Below, piece by piece: positions 1 through 5,890 of a stretch of 8,539 nt of DNA. The position numbers and the translations under genes were made by a program. The DNA comes from Candidatus Methanomethylophilaceae archaeon (GTDB taxonomy: Archaea > Thermoplasmatota > Thermoplasmata > Methanomassiliicoccales > Methanomethylophilaceae), in NCBI GenBank assembly GCA_016297775.1, contig JAEDGA010000051.1:1-8539 (forward strand), given 5' to 3'. How positions within the stretch are numbered: the stretch's first letter is position 1; each line of letters opens with the position of its first letter. The notes beneath the pieces were generated by a model that made no database searches, was not told the origin of the DNA, and was given only the letters and a program-made list of their open reading frames with translations.

Positions 1-896
1 ACACGTATCAATGTAGAAGTTCTTCTATCAGCAAGAATGGATCCATCTGTGTAATAGTAACTGCTACTAATTATTGAAAAAGAAGAAAGGTTCTGTATTT
101 TACGTAGAAATGTCACATCTATATCTGTGATTGTAGAAGGTATGTTCAGAATTCCACTATTGACCTCAATAGAACATCCATCAAAAGGCAAAATTGAATA
201 GTGTGTTAAATTTGATGAGCCATATTCACTATCAAGAATGATTCTTTTCAATCCTTTGAAAAGATAGTCTGGCAATATTTTAACAAAATTTCCAATCTTG
301 ATATTTATGCCATTTGTTGGATTTATTTCACTGAATGGTGATGAAATCCAATGGTCAAAATTATTGACATTAAGTTCTATTTCTATTATATTTTGACAGG
401 ATTTGAATGGTTTTCCAATAATGGATACATTATCTTTCAACACAATTTTTGATAGAATGTCGCAATTTGAAAAAGAACCACTGTTGATTGATGCGTTCTG
501 AACTTTAACACATGTAAGATTGTCACAATTATTAAAAGAGCCTGTATCAACCAATAAATCGCCATTTATTGTTAATTCACCCCTAAGTGATGAACAATTA
601 TCAAAGGCGCCAGCCTTCACACCATGCACACGAAGTGTAGTTCCAGAGTTATTTACAGACAGAGGTATTGTGAAATTAGTCAAATCAAATTTTGTAGTCC
701 CAATGATCCAAACTGACTCAGAATCGTAATAATCGTAACAAATCCCATCAACCTCAAACTCCTCCGCATCCGAACCGTCGGATACAGATAACAACACGAA
801 CAATACGAACAACGACAGTGCCAGAAACATCACGCGATCGCAACAGCGACCCAATATGCAATGTATCCCGTACACGTCCGACTGCCGTATGCCCAT
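1..896 (-). CDS. BspA-like leucine-rich-repeat secreted surface protein, N-terminal part (runs off left edge)
   Basis: Reading the minus strand from ATG 896 gives 298 codons without a stop to the window edge; the C-terminus lies outside. Residues 23-40 are strongly hydrophobic (MFLALSLFVLFVLLSVS), followed by DGSDAEEF, which looks like a signal peptide with R17 and R21 before the core. The rest shows repeats of the BspA/LRR_5 type: a Phe, an Asn/Ser/Gly-Cys pair, then Leu and Ile/Val strands (FDNCSSL, FNNCDNL, FSNCDIL, FKSCQNI, FDGCSIE). It also has the YYYTDGSILADRRTSTLI segment typical of that family. Such proteins are exported and are thought to bind host or partner surfaces; that role is inferred here. 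A second in-frame ATG at 830 directly precedes the hydrophobic core. I prefer 896 because a strong TATA box (926-933) predicts transcription starting near 903. Codons after about residue 58 are very AT-rich, unlike the signal region and all neighbours. Family call is fairly sure; ligand unknown. Confidence 0.85.
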   Translation of the reverse strand, partial: MGIRQSDVYGIHCILGRCCDRVMFLALSLFVLFVLLSVSDGSDAEEFEVDGICYDYYDSESVWIIGTTKFDLTNFTIPLSVNNSGTTLRVHGVKAGAFDNCSSLRGELTINGDLLVDTGSFNNCDNLTCVKVQNASINSGSFSNCDILSKIVLKDNVSIIGKPFKSCQNIIEIELNVNNFDHWISSPFSEINPTNGINIKIGNFVKILPDYLFKGLKRIILDSEYGSSNLTHYSILPFDGCSIEVNSGILNIPSTITDIDVTFLRKIQNLSSFSIISSSYYYTDGSILADRRTSTLIR

Positions 897-923
897 CGTA
901 TCACGTATAAGCCAGACATTATA

Positions 924-933
924 GGTTTATAAA
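924..933 (-). promoter_or_regulatory. TATA box of the surface-protein gene
   Basis: On the minus strand TTTATAAACC lies about 26 nt before a predicted start site near 903, giving a leader of roughly 7 nt to ATG 896. The core GTTTATAAAC is self-complementary. It directly follows the hairpin at 932-951. Called from archaeal promoter spacing only; no start site is measured. Confidence 0.55.
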
Positions 934-951
934 CGGGGCAGATGCCCCGTT
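932..951 (-). terminator. 9-bp inverted repeat between the rubredoxin and surface-protein genes (terminator or operator)
   Basis: AACGGGGCA and TGCCCCGTT form a perfect 9-bp inverted repeat separated by 2 nt (a 4-nt loop with 8 pairs is more realistic). It starts 8 nt after the stop codon of the rubredoxin-like gene on the minus strand and is followed by TTTATAAA. It could end the rubredoxin transcript. Because it abuts the TATA box of the next gene it could equally be a regulator site. Confidence 0.5.
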
Positions 952-959
952 AACAGGTT

Positions 960-1109
960 TCACTTCTTGGCGATCTTGATCTCCTCGAACTCGGACTTCG
1001 GCATGCCGCAGACCGTGCAGAGGTAGGAATCGTCCAATTCCGCGAAGGGGACGAGCTCCTTATCATCGTCATAGATGTAACCGCATACCTTGCATCTGTA
1101 TACTGCCAT
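960..1109 (-). CDS. short rubredoxin-like iron protein (49 aa)
   Basis: The minus-strand frame from ATG 1109 to TGA 960 encodes 49 residues. It opens MAVYRCKVCGYIYDDD and closes CTVCGMPKSEFEEIKIAKK, so it has the two CxxCG knuckles (C6/C9 and C31/C34) that hold a single Fe in rubredoxins, plus the usual GYIYD and KSEFE context. Rubredoxins are small cytoplasmic one-electron carriers, often serving oxygen or peroxide reductases in anaerobes. Two points are unusual. The spacing between the knuckles is 21 residues, against about 29 in classical rubredoxins, with the loss in the first loop after GYIYD. The position usually held by Trp before the second knuckle is Tyr (SYLC). It could be a stand-alone relative of a rubrerythrin C-terminal domain, or a zinc protein. 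It is transcribed alone, with an apparently leaderless promoter. The fold call is strong; the partner is unknown. Confidence 0.88.
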   Translation of the reverse strand: MAVYRCKVCGYIYDDDKELVPFAELDDSYLCTVCGMPKSEFEEIKIAKK

Positions 1110-1130
1110 GAGTCCCGAATCATCGTCTGG

Positions 1131-1140
1131 ATATAAAAAT
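1131..1140 (-). promoter_or_regulatory. TATA box of the rubredoxin-like gene
   Basis: The minus strand reads ATTTTTATAT, centred about 25-26 nt before the A of ATG 1109. In archaea this spacing puts the transcription start at the start codon, so the mRNA would be leaderless. No Shine-Dalgarno-like sequence precedes the ATG, which fits. Confidence 0.6.
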
Positions 1141-1152
1141 ACAAATAGTTTG

Positions 1153-1177
1153 GAGATCCCCGTGATGGGGAGGTCTC
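1153..1177 (-). terminator. hairpin overlapping the hisD stop codon, probable terminator
   Basis: GAGA/TCTC outside and CCCC/GGGG inside pair around a GTGAT loop, with a small asymmetric bulge. On the minus strand the hairpin begins within the hisD stop codon and is followed by a T-rich stretch (CTATTTGTATTTTTATAT) that also carries the next gene's TATA box. This suggests hisD transcription stops here. Confidence 0.45.
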
Positions 1178-2477
1178 AGTGTTTCTTGCCACCCTGGGGC
1201 TTCTCCGGAGGACAGCGGATCTTTACGGACTCGGAGTGTGCCATGAGTCCCTCGGTCTCCGCAATCTTCCTGATGGTGGGGGACAGGATCTCCAGTCCCT
1301 CCTTGGTGAGCATCTGTACCGTGGAGGTCTTCCTGAAGTGCGCCACGTTGAGTCCGGAGCTGACCTTGGCATTACCGGCGGTGGGAAGCACGTGGTTGGT
1401 ACCGGATGCATAATCGCCGGCGGCGATCGGGGTGTAATTGCCGATGAAGATCGAACCTGCGTTCCTGACCTTGGCGAGAGTATCCAGAGGATCCGCGGTC
1501 ACGATCACCAGGTGCTCGGGTGCCGCATCGTTCATCATCTCGATGGCCTGGTCCATGGAATCCGCAAGGATGTATCCGGAGTTGGCGAGTGCAGCCTCTA
1601 TGATCTCCTTCCTGGGAGCGGAAGCGACCATCCTCTCGATCTCCTTACCGACAGCCAGTGCCAGCTCCTCGGAATCGGTCACGAGGATCGCCGCAGAGGA
1701 CGGGTCGTGCTCCGCCTGTGCCACCAGATCCGCGGCCATGAATGCCGGATTGGCGGTGGAATCCGCAAGCACCGCGGCCTCGCTGGGTCCTGCGGGGAAA
1801 TCGATCTCCACGATATCGCGGAGCATCATCTTGGCCTTGGTGACGAACACGTTCCCGGGACCGACGATCTTCTGCACGGGCTCGATGGACTCGGTACCCA
1901 ATGCCATCGCGGCGATGGCCTGTGCCCCTCCGACGGTATAGATCTCGTCGGCTCCGGCGATGTCCATCGCGACGAGGATCGCGGGATTCACCGGTGCGGG
2001 GGTACAACAGATGACCTCCTCGACACCCGCGACGCGTGCGGGAATTACAGTCATCAGCGCCGTGGAAGGATATGCCGCCCTTCCTCCGGGGATGTAGCAT
2101 CCTACCCTCTCGAGGGGCGTGCTCTTGACCCCCAGCGTGATACCGGGCTCGACCTCTCTCAGCCAGAGATCGTCGGGCAGCTGCATCTCATGGAAACGCT
2201 GGATGTTGTACGCCGCATTCTCAAGTTCCTCTACGAGCACGGGATCGACCTTGTCGTACGCATCGTCGATCTCGTCCCTGGAGACCTGCACGGCCTTGAG
2301 TTTGACCTTATCGAACTTCTCGGTGAGCTCCAGGAGGGCCTTGTCGCCGTCCTTCCTCACCTGCTCTATTATCCCCGACACGATGTCGGTGACGTCCTTG
2401 GTCTTGGAGGCCCTGTTGTTCTGCCAGAACCCCTCTTCCAGCTGCTGCCACATGTTCTGTTCGATGATTACCTCCAT
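1176..2477 (-). CDS. hisD: histidinol dehydrogenase
   Basis: The enzyme oxidises L-histidinol to L-histidine in two NAD+-dependent steps, the last reactions of histidine synthesis, in the cytoplasm. The 433-residue product matches the usual length (about 430). All expected active-site residues are visible: zinc ligands Q254 and H257 (AQAEHD), D355 (AAGDYASGTNH) and H414 (GLMAHSESV), and the catalytic pair E321-H322 (APEHL). The family core GPGNVFVTKAK and DFPAGPSE is intact, so it should be active. The frame stays open upstream to 2678, but that extension covers the divergent neighbour's signal peptide in another frame and lacks family similarity, so I start at ATG 2477 (MEVIIEQN). A start at ATG 2453 (MWQQLEEG) is also possible. 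No other his gene lies in the window, so it is not part of a compact his operon here. It may use the TATA element shared with the divergent gene, leaving a leader of about 22 nt. Confidence 0.96.
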   Translation of the reverse strand: MEVIIEQNMWQQLEEGFWQNNRASKTKDVTDIVSGIIEQVRKDGDKALLELTEKFDKVKLKAVQVSRDEIDDAYDKVDPVLVEELENAAYNIQRFHEMQLPDDLWLREVEPGITLGVKSTPLERVGCYIPGGRAAYPSTALMTVIPARVAGVEEVICCTPAPVNPAILVAMDIAGADEIYTVGGAQAIAAMALGTESIEPVQKIVGPGNVFVTKAKMMLRDIVEIDFPAGPSEAAVLADSTANPAFMAADLVAQAEHDPSSAAILVTDSEELALAVGKEIERMVASAPRKEIIEAALANSGYILADSMDQAIEMMNDAAPEHLVIVTADPLDTLAKVRNAGSIFIGNYTPIAAGDYASGTNHVLPTAGNAKVSSGLNVAHFRKTSTVQMLTKEGLEILSPTIRKIAETEGLMAHSESVKIRCPPEKPQGGKKH

Positions 2478-2520
2478 ATTTATACTGTCGCATACGGGCA
2501 CATACGCGTGCGAACAAGGG

Positions 2521-2528
2521 TATATATT
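2521..2528 (+). promoter_or_regulatory. TATA box in the divergent hisD / trk-cluster intergenic region
   Basis: TATATATT is centred 26-27 nt before ATG 2551, the spacing for a leaderless plus-strand transcript of the small membrane protein gene. The element is nearly symmetric, so the minus-strand reading (AATATATA) could also drive hisD, with a start near 2499. No other good TATA box is visible for hisD. Nearby, CATACG occurs twice (2491-2496 and 2502-2507), which could be a regulator site. Confidence 0.6.
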
Positions 2529-2550
2529 GGGCGAACCCGTGGACATCGGC

Positions 2551-2964
2551 ATGAACAGAACAGGACTCGTCGTCGCGGTCCTCGCGGCATGCCTCGTCGT
2601 GACCGTCGGAGCGGCAGGAGAGGTGGATGCGGCATCCCCGTCCTTCCCCTCGGTATCCGAAATCTTCGACACGATCACCCTTCCCGACTACACCTTCCAG
2701 ACCTTCCTCGATGACACCGCCACGGTGTTCTCCGAGGGGATGGTCAACAACATGAGCACGTACACCTCCGGACTCATCGACTATCTGATGAAAGAGACCT
2801 TCCTCTCCGGAGAGGAATCCGCATCGTCCTTCTCCGGCGAAGCGGGATACGTCAACATATTCCTCGTGATCTGCATCCTTATCGCCATCGTCTGCATCCT
2901 CGGTGCAGTGATCACATACATCGCAAACCGCAAGACGTACAGAAAGGCAAGGAAACACGTCTGA
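2551..2964 (+). CDS. small secreted/membrane-anchored protein linked to trkAH, function unknown
   Basis: I do not recognise a family for this 137-residue protein. Residues 1-27 look like a signal peptide: an N-terminal Arg, a hydrophobic stretch GLVVAVLAACLVVTVG, and likely processing near VDA|AS. Residues 28-99 form an acidic, Ser/Thr-rich segment predicted to lie outside the cell. Residues 101-124 are a clear transmembrane helix (FLVICILIAIVCILGAV). The tail NRKTYRKARKHV is strongly basic, so it should sit in the cytoplasm (positive-inside rule). The result is a type I anchored protein with a small external domain. It ends 8 nt before trkA, on the same strand and downstream of its own promoter, so it is probably co-transcribed with trkA and trkH. 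A role as an accessory or sensor subunit of the K+ transporter is inference from position only. ATG 2551 is chosen because it starts the signal peptide and sits 26-27 nt after the TATA box. Confidence 0.8.
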   Translation: MNRTGLVVAVLAACLVVTVGAAGEVDAASPSFPSVSEIFDTITLPDYTFQTFLDDTATVFSEGMVNNMSTYTSGLIDYLMKETFLSGEESASSFSGEAGYVNIFLVICILIAIVCILGAVITYIANRKTYRKARKHV

Positions 2965-2972
2965 GGGTCTGA

Positions 2973-4334
2973 ATGAACGTAATTGTCGTAGGTGCGGGTA
3001 AGGTAGGTTACACCGTAGCGGAACGTCTCTCCCGCGATGAGTCCAACAACGTCATGGTCATCGAGGACGATCCGCTCGCAGCGGACAAGGTCGGAAAGAG
3101 TCTCAACATCACACTCTACAAGGACACCGGATCCAACCCCCGCGTCCTCCGCGAAGCCATCGGGACGCACAACCCGGATGTCATAATCTCCACCGTCACC
3201 CGTGACGAGGACAATCTCTTCATATGCATGATGGCGAAGAGCATCAACCCCAGCGTGAAGACCATCGCCAGGATCAGGGACAGGGACTACCTCCCTCCCA
3301 AGGACGAGAACGGTCTCACCAACGGATTGGTCGACGAGGTCTTCTCGCCGGAGATGCTGTGTGCGAACGTGGTCGCCATGCTCGCATGCCTGGAGAACGC
3401 GATAGAATACGACGACCTGGATTCCATCGGGATGAGTCTCGCCACGTTCCTGGTCAGCAAACAGAACGTGAACATAATCGGAAAGACCATCATCGGATTG
3501 GACACCCCGAAGGACGTCACCGTCATCGCGGTCTACAGAGGCGGGGACATCCACACCGAGATAGAGACGTTCGAGCTCCACCTGGGGGACAAGATCTGTG
3601 TCTTCGGTTCCAAGGAAGGCATAACCGCATTCAACAAGATGATGGGCGTCGACAGAGAGGCCAGCGAATTCGTCATCCTGGGTGCCACCGCCATAGGGGT
3701 GGACACCGCCATCTGCCTCGAGGAGATGGGCAAGCGCAACATCAGGATCATCGAAACGGATCCTGAGAAGTGCAGCAACACCCTCCGCAACCTCAACTAC
3801 ACGCGCATCATGAACGGTAACATAGTGGACCCTCATCTTCTCGGCAACGAGAACGTGGGACGTGCGGATGCACTGATGGTCCTGGGATCCACGGATGAGA
3901 TCAATCTGTTGGCCAGCCTCATGGGGCGCAACTACGGCGCCAGGAAGATAATCTCCGAATATTCCGTGCCGGATTACGAGAGCATCTTCGACTTCGCCGG
4001 TATCCAGTGCTCCATAGGGTACCACCGTATCGTCGCCAACGACATAACCAAGAAACTGATCTCCGACGAGGAGGCGCTTCTGGAGATGAAGTACGAGAAC
4101 GAACTGTTCTTCAGCCTCAACATCAACGAGAAGTCCCCCGTGGCCGACAGGAGACTTGGGGACGTCAAGCTTCCCACCGGATGCCGCGTGGCCTGTATCA
4201 TGAGGGGCGACGAGGTCATATTCCCGCGCATGGATACCAAGTACGAGGTGGACGACAAGGTCCTGATGTTCACGTACATGGTGAAGTTGGACAGGATCCA
4301 GAAGATGTTCAAGGCCACCATCAAGGCAGTGTGA
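2973..4334 (+). CDS. trkA: Trk potassium uptake system, NAD(H)-binding gating subunit TrkA
   Basis: TrkA is the cytoplasmic ring-forming subunit that binds nucleotides and controls K+ flow through TrkH. The 453 residues match full-length TrkA (about 458), with two copies of RCK_N + RCK_C. The first Rossmann fold starts VIVVGAGKVG (G7, G9, G12) and has acidic E31 after strand 2 (VMVIEDD), as in NAD(H)-binding domains. The first RCK_C lies at about 140-225. The second Rossmann fold starts FVILGATAIG (237-242), where the middle Gly of GxGxxG is Thr239, although E261 (IRIIETD) is kept. The second RCK_C covers about 370-453. The loss of that Gly suggests the second site binds nucleotide differently or weakly. 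ATG 2973 follows GAGGG by 5 nt, a plausible ribosome binding site overlapping the preceding stop codon. It is 8 nt from the gene before and 8 nt from trkH, so an operon is very likely. Confidence 0.95.
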   Translation: MNVIVVGAGKVGYTVAERLSRDESNNVMVIEDDPLAADKVGKSLNITLYKDTGSNPRVLREAIGTHNPDVIISTVTRDEDNLFICMMAKSINPSVKTIARIRDRDYLPPKDENGLTNGLVDEVFSPEMLCANVVAMLACLENAIEYDDLDSIGMSLATFLVSKQNVNIIGKTIIGLDTPKDVTVIAVYRGGDIHTEIETFELHLGDKICVFGSKEGITAFNKMMGVDREASEFVILGATAIGVDTAICLEEMGKRNIRIIETDPEKCSNTLRNLNYTRIMNGNIVDPHLLGNENVGRADALMVLGSTDEINLLASLMGRNYGARKIISEYSVPDYESIFDFAGIQCSIGYHRIVANDITKKLISDEEALLEMKYENELFFSLNINEKSPVADRRLGDVKLPTGCRVACIMRGDEVIFPRMDTKYEVDDKVLMFTYMVKLDRIQKMFKATIKAV

Positions 4335-4342
4335 GGACACGC

Positions 4343-5890
4343 ATGTCCGTGAAGAAACTGGTCCGGTTCCTTTCCGAGAGCGGTGTCGCGGAGGCGTTCC
4401 CGCTGTACGTCACCGGTTACGTGCTGGTGGCCGAATCGGTATTGATCCTGTTATGTCTACTGTTCTTCGGATTGGACGAGGGTCATGTGTTGGAGACCAT
4501 GTCCGCTGTGTCGATAGGTATGGCGTTCGGTATCGCGTTGCTCCTCCTGTTCAAATCGCCGCTCAAGGTCACGGCCGCAACCGGAGCATTCACGATATCC
4601 CTGATATGGTTCGTGGCCATCCTTTACGGATGCGTACCGTACATGATTGACGGATTCACATTCGCGGAGGCAGCGTTCGAATCCATCAGCGGATTCACCA
4701 CCACAGGAATGTCCATCGTCGAGAACGTGGCCGGACTGAATGATTCCGTTCTGATATGGAGAGCGACCACCGGATGGGCCGGTGGTATCGGATTCATCAT
4801 CCTGTTCTGTCTGTTGATGAGATACTTCGGATTGGACGGAAGGAACATCTTCGTCTCCGACGGTCTGAAACATAACGTATCACACTCTCTCAAATCCATC
4901 AAATCCCTGGCGATGGATTTCATCATAGTATATTCCGCATTGACCGCACTTCTCGCCATCGCCCTCATAGTGACCGGGAACGATCCCATCGATTCGGTCT
5001 GTATATCGATGTCCACCATCTCCACCACGGGATTCTCCACCCTCAACGCCGATCTCACCGAGATGGCCATGATATCCAAGGTGTTCATCGGTATCTTCCT
5101 GTTCCTGAGCGCGATGAACTTCATGTCCCTATTCGCCGGCATGACCGGTCTGACACTGAAGCCGATCCGCGAAGATACGGAGATCAAACAGATGCTGATA
5201 TGGTTCACCGTGTCATCGACGATACTGTTCGGCATACTGATACAATCGGGTACGATGACCTTCGAATTGGAGGACATCCTGGATACAATATTGATGGTCA
5301 TGTCCATCGGTACCACCACGGGATTCGTTTTCCACGACTTCGCATGGCCCACCGTGGCCATGCTGTTCCTGTCCATGCTGGCACTGATCGGAGGATGCAG
5401 AGAGTCCCCCACAGGGGGTATCAAGGTATCCAGGATGGCCATCATAATAAAGACCATAAGGAGACACATATCCAACGTGAGCTCCCCGAACGAGGTGTAT
5501 CCGATAAGGTTCGGGAAGACCGAGGTGAAGGGGCGCGTGATAGATTCCGTACTGGTCACGACATCGTTGTTCCTCAGCACCGCGATCATAGGTACCATGG
5601 CCATCTACCTCACAGGAGTGGAGATCGTGGATTCCTTCTACCTATGCGTATCATCCCTCACTACCACAGGTACAGGATTGTACAGCGTAGGTAACGTGGC
5701 ATCCCTCCCGGATGTTGCCAAAGGTATAATGTGCGCACTGATGTGGATCGGGCGTATGGAGATCACGCTGGCACTGACGATATTCATGCCCGCGTTCTGG
5801 AAGGATTTCTACACCCCCATCAGGAGAGCGGTATACTCGCTCAGGGGAAGGCTCACGAGGACATCAAACGACAGGCGTCGAGTATCCTGA
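4343..5890 (+). CDS. trkH: Trk potassium uptake system, membrane channel subunit TrkH
   Basis: This is the K+-translocating membrane subunit of the SKT (Trk/Ktr/HKT) superfamily; it works as a dimer with the TrkA ring. The 515-residue protein is mostly hydrophobic and has the four expected pore loops: T119-G122 (GFTTTG), S227-G230 (STISTTG), T324-G327 (GTTTG) and T440-G443 (LTTTG). It also has the family segment GGCRESPTGGIK at 350-361 and G470-R471-M472-E473 (IGRMEI), which corresponds to the conserved GRLE-type region of TrkH proteins. A key difference is R353-E354, where many TrkH proteins have Ala-Gly in GGCAGSTGGG. The frame is open further upstream inside trkA, but those codons are trkA read in another frame. 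ATG 4343 lies 8 nt after the trkA stop with GTGAGG just before it. The 3' end overlaps the convergent TPR gene by 38 bp. K+ selectivity over Na+ is inferred from the four filter glycines. Confidence 0.95.
   Translation: MSVKKLVRFLSESGVAEAFPLYVTGYVLVAESVLILLCLLFFGLDEGHVLETMSAVSIGMAFGIALLLLFKSPLKVTAATGAFTISLIWFVAILYGCVPYMIDGFTFAEAAFESISGFTTTGMSIVENVAGLNDSVLIWRATTGWAGGIGFIILFCLLMRYFGLDGRNIFVSDGLKHNVSHSLKSIKSLAMDFIIVYSALTALLAIALIVTGNDPIDSVCISMSTISTTGFSTLNADLTEMAMISKVFIGIFLFLSAMNFMSLFAGMTGLTLKPIREDTEIKQMLIWFTVSSTILFGILIQSGTMTFELEDILDTILMVMSIGTTTGFVFHDFAWPTVAMLFLSMLALIGGCRESPTGGIKVSRMAIIIKTIRRHISNVSSPNEVYPIRFGKTEVKGRVIDSVLVTTSLFLSTAIIGTMAIYLTGVEIVDSFYLCVSSLTTTGTGLYSVGNVASLPDVAKGIMCALMWIGRMEITLALTIFMPAFWKDFYTPIRRAVYSLRGRLTRTSNDRRRVS

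Noticed and set aside
520..729. Plus-strand open frame of 69 codons
   Set aside because: It is antisense to the continuous surface-protein frame, which has a signal peptide and LRR repeats; the plus-strand product shows no recognisable pattern.
2119..2550. Upstream extension of the small membrane protein
   Set aside because: Those codons lie over the 5' part of hisD; the signal peptide and the TATA spacing place the start at 2551.
2478..2678. N-terminal extension of hisD by 67 codons
   Set aside because: It reads through the divergent promoter and the signal-peptide region of the neighbouring gene, and HisD proteins do not have such an extension.
1179..2714. Plus-strand open frame of 511 codons opposite hisD
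   Set aside because: It is a mirror frame created by the GC-biased codons of hisD. Its product is rich in Gly, His, Asp and Arg with no family pattern, while the opposite strand keeps every HisD active-site residue.
2781..4340. Minus-strand open frame of 519 codons opposite trkA
   Set aside because: Mirror frame of trkA rich in His, Asp and Val, with no known domain and no promoter at its start.
4007..4342. Upstream extension of trkH
   Set aside because: It is trkA sequence in another frame (Arg/Gly/His-rich); TrkH begins at 4343 just after the trkA stop.
4624..5604. Minus-strand open frame of 326 codons opposite trkH
   Set aside because: Mirror frame of a membrane-protein gene; Met/Ser/Pro-rich without family pattern.
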